Origin: Dichotomocladium elegans
Taxonomy: Eukaryota; Mucoromycota; Mucoromycetes; Mucorales; Lichtheimiaceae
DNA: 64,000 bases
NCBI GenBank assembly: GCA_025716815.1
Contig: JAIXMN010000016.1
Coordinates: 1-64,000, forward strand
Reading direction: 5' to 3'
The notes under the pieces are model-generated. The model saw only the letters and a program-made list of their open reading frames with translations. It searched no databases and had not been told where the DNA came from. Of the stretch, positions 12,452 to 23,669 are shown piece after piece; position 1 is the first letter of the stretch, and each line of letters begins with the position of its first letter. Position numbers and translations under genes: made by a program.

Positions 12452-13112
12452 TGGAAAGCACCTAACACCCTTCTTGTCCTGTCTCAATCCAGCTCCCAAA
12501 ACATTACACTGAGACAGGCCCGGGATATAAATTATGAATCCGGATAGCGCGAGAGTAATTATGATACTGTAACGGCGCTCAAAGAGTGAAACAAAGTGTC
12601 GATGTCCTGTATAATCCAGGGACACTGCAGTTAGGTAAGAAAAATAGTCGTGGATACGACAGCAGGTATATACGCAATTTCAAATATCTTCACAAGCAGA
12701 CCATTTCTTTTAACTCATACTGAAACTTGTAGAAATGTTCAAGTATGGCATCTCTTTATGCGCAATAGTCTACCTCACAATCTATATACCATCAACTTCC
12801 ATATGCTATGACATTTGCCCAAAATGTTAAAAATCCTCGGCCCTTTGCGAGGTATAAGTGCTAGGTCAATGGAAAGAGCTATTGGTATGAAGCATAGAGC
12901 ATATATGATACCACATATGTAATACGTCTCCTAATTCCAATTTTCAATAGGTGATCTCAAGAGCTTCTGTTGTAGTTATCACTCTAGAGCGGAGATCACA
13001 TGACCTTCTTAGTAGCTCGTGAAACACCGCTTACCAATTTGTTATAGCGAGGCAGCTCATGGTACAATAAAGAGCACCTTTATCCAGTCTCACTTACTTC
13101 CGCTCGTGATAA
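12452..13112. other. Region without a recognised gene
   Basis: AT-rich sequence with only short frames. If the following coding unit has a first exon with an ATG, it should lie here, but I could not place it. Confidence 0.4.
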
Positions 13113-13921
13113 AACAGCTTTATTAAATCGAGAGTTGCACCTGGGACGAATTCTCAAATTGCACTTTTATATACAAATGCAAGTCGGTATCTGCGTCGAA
13201 CAATTGATTATGATCGCCATAGTCAATTCCACCTCGAAAGTTCAAATCAAGTGTACCATGTGGGGAATGGCGTGGTTGATCCAGAGCTCCGGGGGCCACC
13301 GCTTTTTGCAGATGTGCCCATCAGCAGCATATCTGACTATAACCTCGCTTTCTATCTTCGAAGATATTGGATACGACAAACACAGAAAAGCAACATCGAT
13401 ATCAATAGGACTCTCCATTACGTGGCACCAAAGTTGTATTACAATAACAATATTTACGATTCGATGGCTTATCCAACAAAGCGCACCAAACGACTGACCC
13501 ATTTTGTTACGGTTATGCTCCCTGTTGATGTGAACTATAAAAATCGGAGGGCAGTAGCCAAAGATATTCGGAAACGTTTTTTTGCAGAGGCCGTATTGTT
13601 CTTCGCTCATTCACATGAAGGTAATATTTTACTTAACAAATTGGATATCTACTAAATTCTAATGTATCATACTCAAATTCAGGTGAAACAAAGGTGCTAT
13701 GCTTGTTAAGGCTAATAGAACGCCTCGCCGTTAATGGTGCTGGGGTACCATTTGGGACAAGTTTAAGCAGAACGAGGTACTATGTTGCAGATGCTGATTA
13801 TATCGATGACTTCGCCGGGGCAGTCAAATCGTCAGTCTACCCTAATCGTGTATACTATGTCTACCGCGGCATGGATATTGAGAAAGTGGGCCTTGGTAAT
13901 ACGGCCGATCTGAGACCGTGA
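13113..13921 (+). CDS. Orphan two-exon coding unit, start not found
   Basis: An open frame runs from 13113 without a usable ATG. It may begin after a splice acceptor (GATAAAACAG) near 13117. It continues to about 13621, where a short intron (GTAATATT ... AATTCAG, ending at 13681) joins it in phase to a second exon ending in a stop at 13919-13921. The joined protein has about 245 residues. It contains ALLYTNASRYLRR, LRRYWIRQTQKSN, FVTVMLPVDVNYKNRRAVAK and a C-terminal VYYVYRGMDIEKVGLGN. I recognise no family. It is mixed alpha/beta in character with no signal peptide or membrane segment. It lies about 700 bp upstream of a Helitron helicase remnant on the same strand and could be a captured passenger gene. 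A degenerate transposon protein is the alternative. Confidence 0.5.
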
Positions 13922-14671
13922 TTTCATGACTGTAATCGTTTGATTAACTTGCTAGTGTCGCATAGGTAATTACGGATTGAAGGATCCATGACGCCGCGTT
14001 ATAACCAGATCCATTTCCACAGTCTTTTTCCCTCTATTTTTCTCCCACTGGGTTTTTATGAGGTTTTACCGACGTGAGGATGGTCTGAGAGGAACAAGGA
14101 CATATAACGTATGATAGAGGTCACCGATACACACACAAGCACCTTATCTGCAATAGTGCTACCATCTCCGAGTACCCATGTAAGACGGAGTAGCCAGTTG
14201 ACCTAATTAGGACCTCTGCCATAAATCGTATAAATAGTAGATAAATGTGTAGCGATGGAGGATCTTAGTTCCGATTTCATTCGAATAAAAGACATCCACG
14301 AGTCTCATCGTATTCTAACTGTCCACCATAAAAAACAACTAAAACATCACAGCTAGAAGTAAACATCATTAAAGTTTATGGGTTTTGGCACATTCTCACC
14401 GCGCGAATAAGTCTTTTGCTTCGTTATGTATCCATTCTATAGACTTTCTATATGGAAGATTGTTAAAGCATATAAACGAAGTGAAAAGCTCTTTGAATGA
14501 CAGTTAATGACTTAACATGTCTCAATGTAATGTAATATGATGTAACGAAATCAGACTTTGCAACCTATATTCAAAACCTCATTACAATATTTCACAAGTC
14601 CCAACCTGATAGAACAAAGAGAAACAATTTTTAACTAGTTGTGACAAGTTTTAACATGGTTTGTTCCCATA
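13922..14671. other. AT-rich spacer before the Helitron helicase remnant
   Basis: No open frame or repeat is recognised. The rest of the Helitron protein is absent here, so the helicase is only a C-terminal fragment. Confidence 0.4.
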
Positions 14672-15030
14672 GTGGTTATCGTTGCAGAGATCGCGACTGG
14701 AACTCATATCACCCAAATAGCCCTCATTCCACGCCTTACGTTAACCCCCGCAAAAACCCGGTGCCCTATACAGTTCAAACGAACGCAATTTCCAGTACGC
14801 GTCCCTTTCTTAATGACAATTAACAAGGCCCAAGGACAAACATTTGACACTGTGGGTTTATATCTTCCCGAGCCAGTTTTTACCCATGGTTTATTGTACG
14901 TGGCTATGTCTCGAGTTTGCACACCGTCATCGCTAAAAATTACAATTGACCGTGAAAATTCGACTCTCCCAGGCATGCCAGGACTTATACACGAAATGTG
15001 GTGTACGAGGAAGTGCTTCTTTAAACCTAC
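14672..15030 (+). pseudogene. Helitron Pif1-like helicase, C-terminal fragment
   Basis: The frame contains RCPIQFKRTQFPVRVPFLMT followed by INKAQGQTFDTVGLYLPEP and HGLLYVAMSR. These are the final helicase motifs of Helitron Rep-helicases. Only about 115 residues match. The Rep (HUH) domain and helicase motifs I-III are missing upstream, so this is a truncated remnant. The 3' terminus of the element is about 0.5 kb downstream. Confidence 0.88.
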
Positions 15031-15289
15031 TACGCATAATTACCAAATCTTTCTTTGTTTTTCTATATCATATATATCTCTATCCCAATTACACATTGTC
15101 ATAGCCCTACTGTTCATAACACTGCGCTTCTACAGACAGTACTGAGCAGGGTTATCAACTTATCCACCTCTTCTACAACACGTCTCGACTGTCCTCCCAT
15201 TCCAACGTTACGAAGCCCGCTAACTGGTAATGATTGGAGGACCATGCTCGATGACTACTGCTTGTATCACCACTACCACCCTGGTCCGA

Positions 15290-15415
15290 AATCATATAAA
15301 AAGAGAGTTGTTTTTATTCAATAAAGAGAATCCCGTCTCAAAGACTCGAATTTAGCCCCTACGGTTTAAACACCTGCAACTAACACTCTAACCACTACAC
15401 ACATTTCTATTATAT
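15290..15415 (-). repeat. tRNA-derived SINE-like repeat, copy 2
   Basis: On the minus strand the order is GTGTAGTGGTTAGAGTG (box A-like), about 40 bases, AAATTCGAGTC (box B-like), then the body shared with copy 1 at 3541-3660. The spacing of the two boxes fits a RNA polymerase III promoter in a tRNA-like head. It lies between the Helitron helicase fragment and the Helitron terminus, so it probably inserted into the Helitron. Confidence 0.55.
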
Positions 15416-15485
15416 TTACGATTACGAAAAGTTTATATATTAACCCATATCAATACTGTTCACCGCATTGCTTTACTGGGGGACA

Positions 15486-15538
15486 GGGGCGAAGCCCCAG
15501 CTGACGCAACAATCGAGCGAAGCGAGATGTGTTGCTAG
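15486..15538 (+). mobile_element. Helitron 3' terminus
   Basis: A perfect hairpin GGGGC-GAA-GCCCC (15486-15498) and an imperfect palindrome CGAGCGAAGCGAG are followed by GTTGCTAG and then T. This fits the Helitron rule of a 3' subterminal hairpin and a CTRR end inserted before a T. The helicase fragment upstream on the same strand supports the call. Confidence 0.7.
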
Positions 15539-15574
15539 TGAATTATTAAAAAATAAGTGCTCATAGAAACGCTT

Positions 15575-16777
15575 TTAGTTTGTGAGGACAATGTGTTTGG
15601 TGTGATCTCGCCAAGCTTTATCATGTAGAGTAGGCGTACCACCGGAAGACTTTGGATGCTCCTCGTTCGAAATTACTGGCCAGTGGTCCCCGGTCTTGAT
15701 CAATATTGTGCAATACCGCACAAGCAATGATAAGCTTATCTCGATACCACCGTTTGGTTTGTTGTATTGACGATGGATTCGTTTAAGCATTCTCCAGCGG
15801 TTCTTTAGGATGCCAATCGTGTTTTCCACGACGACACGCGCAGCAGCATGGCGCTTGTTGAACATGCTATCACTGTCATCGCGGATCTGATTGCTCTGAA
15901 GGGGGTAAGGATATGGCCCCTCTCAAGGGCATATCCTGAGTCACCGAGAAGGTACTCGTTCTCCGAGAGGCAATTTACATCGTTTCTATATATTGCCGAT
16001 GACTTAAATATCGTAGAATCAGCCATCGATCCAGGGCGGCCAACCTGAAAAAAGCGGATGACTTTCTCTTCATCACAAACAACCTGAACATTGAAGGAGT
16101 AGAATCCTTTTCTGTTGTAAAAGTCTTCTCCATCTTTCTTTGGTTCTTGCGAGAGGCCAATGTGCGTCCCGTCGACAAAACCTACGCAGTCGGGAAGCTG
16201 TGTTTGGAATAAACATGACTGACAATGTCGCGGCGTTCTTGTTGACATGGCCAATACAGGTATTGAGGCGCCAGTCAACCAGGGCCGCATACACCCGCTT
16301 CGTTGATGTTGCTACTGCACCCTTGCTGATTCCATAAGTGCGGGACAACTCGAACACCGAAGCAAGAGTCCCATCGTGACCGAAACTTTCGAGCGCACAG
16401 GCAAGCTGCACGGACATATCCAGCTGGTTACGCCCTGTCTTCTTATCGCCTCCGAAGATCTCGTTCTTTTCGACAAGACCGAGGACAAGCTTAAAAGTCT
16501 TCTTGCTCATCTTAGTTTTCTTTCGAAAGTCTATTGCACTCCAGGACATAAGTTGCTCATAAGTGACTTTCTTTTGATCATCAAGCGCACCGGACTCTAG
16601 ATGACAATGCGCTATGATCTCCTGCTGCAATGAAGCCAGAAAATAAATATGATTGACAGCAGATTCGCTGATCTCATCATCGTAACAGCTTTCTACAACA
16701 TGTTCCACTGTTTGTCGGGTTGATTTCTTAATCGCATTGAGCGCTCGTACGGGTTTCGAAGAGTTTGGCATCTTCAA
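15575..16777 (-). pseudogene. PIF/Harbinger transposase with two frameshifts
   Basis: Three overlapping frames together make one HARBI1-like DDE_4 transposase. Frame one (16777 to about 16200) gives the helical N-terminus with FELSRTYGISKGAV. Frame two (16290-15805) carries the first two acidic motifs, VGFVDGTHIGL and PGSMADSTIF, plus LGDSGYALERG. Frame three (15865-15575) carries the final Glu in RVVVENTIGILKNRW. The first switch is near 16205; the second is at a run of C just before FRAIRS. A downstream MADF-type accessory protein is not seen. The frameshifts make this copy inactive as it stands unless they are sequencing errors in homopolymers. Confidence 0.9.
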
Positions 16778-16944
16778 GATGGTGTGTTGAAAGGAAGATA
16801 AGGATTGGTGTATGGGATCGATTTCAAGCCATTCAAAAATAACGATGTGGAGCTATCAGCGAATAATATTCAAGCGTTATTTAAATAGTTTTGCGAAAAT
16901 GCTACGCAAATGTTTTACGAAAATGTTCTAATCGTGAAACCCCC

Positions 16945-17854
16945 CTAGTATGTGCAACTTTTTGTTTCTAAATTTTGGGATCCATCGAGGCGATCATAGA
17001 CCATATGCTCAATAGCAGCAACCTGTCCATCTATTGTCTGGTGACTTGTATCCAACTCAATTGCATCATCCGCCTTTTTTAGGGGAGATACTTTCCGTGT
17101 TCTGTCCCCCTCGTCCCGTGCTTCCAAGTCCTGCGCAATGCTTTCGACAGTTTCGCCAGCTTGCACAACATTTTTATGCATCAACTCGTCGTAACGCCGT
17201 CGTGCACGCACCTTAGCATCCGCCACAATGAAAACCTTAAGCTCGGCGTCGGGCAAAATTACCGTGCCAATATCCCTACCATCCATGACTACGCCTCGCA
17301 CCTGTTGGCCGTGGCGAACGAAGCCAGTCCACGTTTCGTTGTTTGACTGGGCAAGCACTCGTTGTTGCTCAGCCAGGGTGGTACGTACGCCGGGATTTGC
17401 AGCGACCGGGCTAATGTTTTGGACGATCCGGGAAGTTCTTATGGCCTTGCTTACGTCAATGCCGTCTAATTCCACCGTCCCTACTGTGGGGAACGAAATG
17501 CTCGCGGATTTTGCAACGCGATGAACTTGCTCGGTATCTGTCACCTTAATGTTATTCTCGAGACATTTCAATGTAATCTAATTGCAACAAAGAAAACAAA
17601 CAAATGTTGAAGCCCCTACCAAACCCGGTGGATAAGTGCATATTAAAACAGTATAAACTTACAGCGCGATACATTGCGCCAGAATCAATATAGCCGAAAC
17701 CAAGTTTTTTGGCAAGTAATTTTGCGGTAGTACCTTCAGAAACAGCATTTAGAAATAATTGGGAAGAGGATATAAAAAGGAAGAAAAATATTAAAGACAT
17801 ACTTTTCCCTGAAGCGGCAGGGCCATCAATGGCAATTCGAAATAAGCGTGACAT
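16945..17854 (-). CDS. cmk: Cytidylate kinase, bacterial-type Cmk
   Basis: Predicted to phosphorylate CMP and dCMP with ATP. Exons are 17854-17803, 17733-17663 and 17577-16945; the introns (69 and 85 nt) have GTATGT/GTAAGT donors and all junctions keep phase, giving 251 residues. The Walker A-like GPAASGKS is at residues 11-18, split from [12 protein letters not shown] by intron 1. IDSGAMYRA follows at about 33-41. Downstream come [17 protein letters not shown] and a lid-like RARRRYDEL. This is the bacterial Cmk architecture. Fungi normally use the shorter eukaryotic UMP/CMP kinase (Ura6 type), which lacks this NMP-binding insert. The introns argue against contamination. I see no clear targeting peptide. 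Its neighbours are transposons on both sides. A mitochondrial or specialised role, or horizontal origin, is inference. Confidence 0.93.
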
Positions 17855-18299
17855 TTCAAAATAACTATAGAACGGCGTACATCTTTATTTCTGGGCAATA
17901 CAACCAGGTTTTTCTGGCGTTCAGCCAGTAGAATTTGGGTTTCACTAGTTGCATCACTTCATAAGGCACGACCGCAGTCACAAATATTATAAAAAACACA
18001 CAGAAGCCATGATACAGAGCCTCGTGAGTTGACCAGAGGAATGATTTGCGGGCTAAGAACTGCTGGATAAATTACGCGCAGCCTAGTGACGATCTTGGAA
18101 TCGCAAAGATAATAGAGAACGATGTTTGGCGAAATTTCCGCGGCGAAGAGCTCACTACTATAAAACCTTGTAATCTCTGCCAGAAAAGAGGCATTCAAAT
18201 CTTTTGGTTAAGCATCCGGAATTGTAACCAATGCGCAAGCAGAACACTTCATTGAGACGCCCCGAAATGCCTTGAAGTCCCAAGGCTTTTCATATAGGT
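17855..18299. other. Upstream region of the CMP kinase
   Basis: Holds the presumed promoter of the kinase on the minus strand. An open frame of 69 codons at 18046-18255 has no recognisable content. Confidence 0.35.
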
Positions 18300-18940
18300 C
18301 CATACTAAAGCCTTTCTGTCCGCTCACCATCATTTGAACAGAATGAAACGGGTTAAGACGAAACCCAGTTGGCCACAAGAAAATTAAAGGAAGATTATTT
18401 GGTCTGATGAATCTCACTTTTCGGAAAGCATAATGACAGCGTCGCGAGAGTTATGAGAAAAAAAGGATAAGAGGCTCTTGACGAAGCAGATTCTGTCTAC
18501 GCACCAGTATGGCAGGGGATGACTAATGGTTTTGTGATGCTTTTGGGCAGGAGGGTTAGGCAATGTACATCAAGTGCCTCAGTGAGCACTTCCCCTGTGA
18601 TTTGAGAAATTGGAAGAAGAACAAGGACGTGTTTCCATATTCAACAGGATGGCTAGCTATCACACTGGCTCGTATGCGAAATAGTAGAAGGCCAACGATA
18701 AGATCAACGGCTTTGGGAGGTGGCCAGCCCAAAGCACTGATTTTAGCTTAATTGAATATCCAAGATCTGGGACGTCGTATCAAGAGAGGAAATCAAGCTT
18801 CACCACTATTGATCAGATGAAGGTAGCCCTGCATGAAGAATTGGCATATATCAGTATAGTAGTGTGATCAAATCCTGTAGCTAGTATGTCAAATCGGTAC
18901 CGTGCAGTGTTGAAGGCTCGAGGCGGAAACAAATTTCAAA
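18300..18940 (+). pseudogene. Degenerate Tc1-like transposase, separate lineage
   Basis: Reading between frames gives a classical Tc1 order. IIWSDESHF stands around the first catalytic Asp (about 18392-18418). TGSY and AKANDKINGFGRWPAQSTDF follow at about 18660-18740. VLKARGGNK at about 18910-18935 resembles the Tc1 C-terminus. Stops and frameshifts are frequent. It is clearly different from the Tc1 family that is repeated elsewhere in this window. Confidence 0.75.
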
Positions 18941-19158
18941 CAGTATTCTATACCTGTTCCAAGTTTGGCCCTGGTACAAGGTACATTTTATAAGATGTTT
19001 TCCATACAGAAAAACTGTAACCTTAATGCATAGTTCAGAGACTTCTTTGGCCGAATGCAATATCGGTGAATATTGAGATCAAGCATATCTGCAAAAATTG
19101 GAATATTGTATATGTGAGTGTAAAGAAAAATAAAGATCAATGGGAGAGCATAGTAAAT

Positions 19159-19995
19159 TTACACTAGTTTAAAACAATTATTTCTGGCTGCTTGGTTGCT
19201 AAAGTTTCGTGATATTAAATGCCTCCACACTGTTTTGTAGTGCCCAGGTAATCCATGTTTCTTCCACTTGCTAGCATGTCCATATGCTGGTGGACATTGC
19301 GAAGTGATCGACGATGTGACCAGAATGGTTTCCCAGTGACAATTGTGGACATAATGCGTTATTATAGGTGCCAGTTTAATAATTGATGGCAGTTGAAAGG
19401 GAGGTACAATTGTCATTCATGGTGAACTGTGGCCCGAAGTGAAAATATTGCGATGGGACGATTGGACATTAGCTACAAGGTGGCAATCTACTGATGCGTC
19501 GAGCCAGTATTTTGTTGGGCAGAATTGGTTGCCGAAATCCCGTATGTCCTCTGTTACCCTATAAGTCATTCCGGTAATAAGCATTTCCAGTTCATTATCT
19601 GAGGATGCACAGATAACGTGCTTGCAACGCTCATAATTACGGTCATCATACTGATGCATCCGTCCATTCACTTCAATGAGCAAATCCTGGGAGTCGAGCT
19701 GAGTATGAACAACGGTTCTGAATCCACACCATCTATCACCACCAATTGGAACTTTGCAAATAGTAGCATCCGCGGGTAAGTCAGGATGTACATCAATCAG
19801 ATCATGAAGACTATAATATGATGCAAAAATGAGAGAAACGAAGTAGTGAAACATAGGAAGCAGATATAAGGATATTTGCGTCTGTCTTGGTTTTCCGTGG
19901 GGACAGGTTGGCCAGATTTCATCATAATCATATTTTTGGCGATGAGATTTCTTTTGTGGTAGAGGAGTGCCTTCAATTGTAGTGGAAGCACACTG
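19159..19995 (-). pseudogene. OTU-like cysteine protease fragment, probably of a Mutator-like transposon
   Basis: One frame runs from about 19960 to 19159 with a single in-frame TGA at 19417-19419. It contains EIWPTCPHGKPRQ, then CKVPIGGDRWCGFRTV, which resembles the OTU catalytic D-x-x-C-x-F-R block. After the stop comes HYVHNCHWETIL, which could supply the catalytic His region. OTU domains fused to MULE transposases are known in fungi, and a MULE transposase fragment lies at 28200-28960. The stop codon and missing transposase core make this a remnant. Confidence 0.6.
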
Positions 19996-20091
19996 CTCCT
20001 AATGCCATTGCCATGTACTAACCAATGGTTCTATGGTCTCCCCCTTTTTTAGGGAGAGTGTTTCAGCATGGCAGCTATAATTTATGCAATA

Positions 20092-21426
20092 CTAACATTG
20101 GCAATTCCAGTCCTTACCCTTTGGAATAACTCTTGTCAAATACGGATAATTGCAAATTAACATATGGCACCTTGTATCAAATAGTGTACAGTCGAGGAAG
20201 GTGCTTTTAATTATGCACTGAAAGGTATCACGAGCTTGTAAAGATACAAAGAAATATGTATCCTGAGCCGTATGGATAGGTGCATTATCCATTACCGAAT
20301 AATGGCCCTTCAAATGTTCATACTTATCCATCCTGTCCATCGTTGCCTGAAGGAAGTTGAGGTGATGTCCACTTGCAGTTCCTCTGCTCGCAGCTTCAGA
20401 TTGACCTGTCCTCTTTCTTTTTTTGGCTGGTGGTTGTGGTAGTCTCAAGCTACATTTAGTGATCCCTGATGCTGAGATTGCTCCCAAGATTGTGGTTGTC
20501 TTTGCTCTTGTCTTTGGTATTGTAACCACTGCAGGGGTCCCTTTGTTGGACCATGTCATGCTGAGTCTCATATTAATATGAAATCCAGTCTCATTAAGAA
20601 AAACACAGTTTTTTCTAAAGTCGGTGTCGGGTATGTCCCATCTGCGCAACCAGTCGACGCGCTCTTGGATTTTTGCATCGCTATTCCTGTCTACAGGCTG
20701 AAACCGAGCCATTTTCAATGACAAGTTGCATTTGTTTTTTATAAATCGATGGAGCGCCGTTTTGGATACTTTGAGACCCTCAAATCTCTGGAGCAGTTGC
20801 TCCATCAGCTGCTCTAGGACAATTGACGGATTCTCATCAACCCATTCTAAAATAGCACTCTTATGCTCTTCGTTGAGAATACGTGAACGACCTCTGCCTC
20901 TACGTTTCTTAAAAATGCTGTCAGGGTCCTTCTCGTACTGCAATACCCATCGCTGGGCTGAACGAACATGGATTCCTAGCTATTCTGCAGCAGCTGATGC
21001 ACTCAAGATCTTATCAAACATCCGTTTGAAACATCTGACCTTGTCTTGGTTCGTGTATGCTGTGTAACTGCGCTTTCATCCGAATGTATGTATGTTTTCG
21101 CTTGGGAAGTGCGTGACAGTAAGCTCAGGGTTATCTTTGCACGATATGCTACGCAGACATTCAGTGTGAGAACAAATGGATTGAAGTGAGAACATTTCTT
21201 CATCAATGGCATAGTCCATAGAATCAGGACAGCAACGCTCATCAACGACATGGCCTTGGTCATCGTAAAAAAATAGATTGCTCATTTCAGAATGTAAAAG
21301 TGTATAAAAGAGAAAGCTTTTTTTGTGCGGCATCTTTCCGTGTATGTTATGACATTCGTTTGTCGTCACGCGTAAAGATTTCTGGGCAAAATGCGATTTG
21401 ATTTGAAAAGTGTGTATAATGTGCAT
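20092..21426 (-). pseudogene. Tc1/mariner family copy A
   Basis: The frame 20943-20092 (283 codons) carries the HTH part (LNEEHKSAILEWVDENP, FEGLKVSKTALHRFIKN) and the region of the first catalytic Asp, here altered to NETGFHINM. KGTPAVVTIPKTRAKTTT and VMDNAPIH with the second Asp follow. The third catalytic region is replaced by unrelated sequence. The N-terminal part (RSISCKDN, DDQGHVVDE) is out of frame at about 21300-21080. It points away from copy B, their 5' ends facing each other. Confidence 0.9.
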
Positions 21427-21782
21427 CCAATCAATTTCTTTAAGGCGATGGACAGAGCCTTGTTATTGGTGAATATGGCTGCTCTGAATCTATGGAGTCT
21501 GTCAGTGATGAGGAGACGCTCTCCTCATTTTTTTTTCCCAGCACAGAAGACTTGCGTCGTCTAACATACACTATTTTCCCAAAATTAAAGTCGTGCCCAG
21601 CCAGTTCTGAAGTCGCAGGATTACAAAAAATAGAAGTCGTGTTTTGCCCAGAAATCTTTACGCGTGATGACAAAGCAAATGTCGTATGCATGGCGAAAGA
21701 TGTCGCTCAAAATAGCTTCCATCTCTATAAAAATTAGTCAGCATTTGTCCAATGAATCCTATTCCTTATACCCATTTACATT

Positions 21783-22990
21783 ATGAAAAGAGCAATCTAT
21801 TTTTTTTACGATGGTCAAGGCCATGTCGTTGATGAGCGTGGCTGTCCTGAACCTATGGACTATGTCGTTGATGAAGAAATGTACTCTTTGCAATCCGTTT
21901 GTTTTCATACAGAATATCTTCGTAGCATATCTTGCAAAGAGAATTCTGAGCTTACTGCCACGCACATTCCCAAACGAAAGGATAGAGGCATTCGGATGAA
22001 AGAAGCGGGGATCAAGCGCAGTTAACACAGCGTACACTGACCAAGACAAGGTCAGATTTTTCAAACTGATGTTTCAGAAGGTATTGAATGCATCAGCTGC
22101 TGCAAAACAGCTAGGAATCCATATTCGTTCAGCTCAGCGATGGGCATCAAGGATCCTGAAAGCATTTTTAAGAAACGTAGAGGCAGAGGTCGTTCACGTA
22201 TTCTCAACGAAGAGCATAAGAGTGCTATTTTAGAATGGGTTGATGAGAATCCGTCAATTGTCCTAGAGCAGCTGATGGAGCAACTGCTCCAGAGATTTGA
22301 GGGTCTCAAAGTATCCAAAACGGCGCTCCATCGATTTATAAAAAACAAATGCAACTTGTCATTGAAAATGGCTCGGTTTCAGCCTGTAGACAGGAATAGC
22401 GATGCAAAAATCCAAGAGCGCGTCGACTGGTTGCGCAGATGGGACATGATCGACATCGACTTTAGAAAAACTGCGATTTTCTTAATGAGTCTGGATTCCA
22501 TATTAATATGAGACGCAGCATGGCATGGTCCAACAAAGGGACCCCTGCAGTGGTTACAATACCAAAGACAAGAGCAAAGACAACCACAATCTTGGGAGCA
22601 ATCTCAGCATCAGGGATCACTAAATGTAGCTTGAGACTACCACAACCACCAGCCAAAAAAAGAAAAAGAGTGGGGCAGCCCATAGCTGCAAGCAAAGGAA
22701 CCGTAACTAGACGCTACCTCAGCTTTCTTAAGGCTACCATGGATGAAATGGATAAGTATGATCATTTGAAGGGCCATTATTTGGTAATGAATAATGCCCC
22801 CATTCATAAAGCTGAGGATATCTCCAAATACATCGAATCTCGAGGATATCGATGCGCCTATCTGCCATCCTATCAGCCTGAACTCAATCCGATTGAGCAG
22901 TTTTGGTCAGTTGTGAAGAGTAAAGTAAAACGCAATAGATTCTTGAAAAGCGAGACACTGATGACCCGAATCAGTATATCATTCTTTTAG
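21783..22990 (+). pseudogene. Tc1/mariner family copy B
   Basis: The N-terminal frame (FFYDGQGHVVDERG, MDYVVDEEMYSL) ends in a stop at 22022. The HTH frame 22140-22511 and the catalytic frame 22508-22990 follow in different phases. The latter has KGTPAVVTIPKTRAKTTT, VMNNAPIHKAED (second catalytic Asp changed to Asn) and LNPIEQFWSVVKSKVKRN. The frameshifts and the lost Asp make it inactive. Confidence 0.9.
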
Positions 22991-23194
22991 ATGTTTATCC
23001 AACTGTCGTATCTGAGAGCAACTATGATGCAATTCACGATAATTATATATTTGTATGAAAGGAAAAAAGAGTGAGTAGGTATTGGATATATGATTACACC
23101 ATCCTAAAACTTCAAGCTGTGTCCTAGTGTACAGTTTCGTTTAGGGAATATGAATGGTGCATACAATCAGGGATCAATCTCTTCAGGAACTTCA

Positions 23195-23550
23195 GTTTTT
23201 TTTTTGCTGTCGTCTGCTTGTCTCCCGCGCTCACCCGGTATTATTTGCTGCTGGCCCGCCTTCCGCTGGCTTCGTGCCCGCCATTGTGCCCCCAGTGTGC
23301 CCCTGCCGTTGCTTCTGGCGCATCACCGATTATCCGCCGCGGTTATCGCCGCGTGCACATCTGGATACAGCTAGTGTAAGCCGGGAGGTAAGTCAAGGTG
23401 TATGGGGTGGGGTTACATTTTCTGTAGACTAACGAAATCTCCTTTCCTACTGATACGACAACTTTATACAATTCTATGCGTCATTTTTTTGTACTTTGTA
23501 CGATATTTTTTATCTTGTTCACGACATTTACTTTTGACAATAAAGTAGAG
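23195..23550 (+). repeat. Dispersed repeat R1, copy a
   Basis: A GC-rich pyrimidine-biased head (CCGCGGTTATCGCCGCG) is followed by TAAGTCAAGGTGTATGGGG, an AT-rich tail ACTGATACGACAACTTTATA, a TTTGTACGA motif and a terminal CAATAAAGTAGAG. The same order recurs in copies c and d on this strand and, inverted, in b, e and f. Confidence 0.75.
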
Positions 23551-23669
23551 TGGTTACTCGGAATTTGCTGTCGCGCATCTTCCTAGGTGAAAGGACACAA
23601 ACATTCTGATGAGAGAAACAGTCCTACGCGCAGTCACATAGCCTATAATAACCTAGGCATGGCCGGATA

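Noticed and set aside
15340..15415. A functional tRNA gene on the minus strand.
   Set aside because: Box A and box B-like motifs are present, but the acceptor and anticodon stems do not pair convincingly, and the unit is repeated with a SINE-like tail.
16945..17854. Bacterial contamination as the source of the cytidylate kinase.
   Set aside because: Two introns with fungal splice sites interrupt the gene in phase, and the flanks are continuous with fungal transposons.
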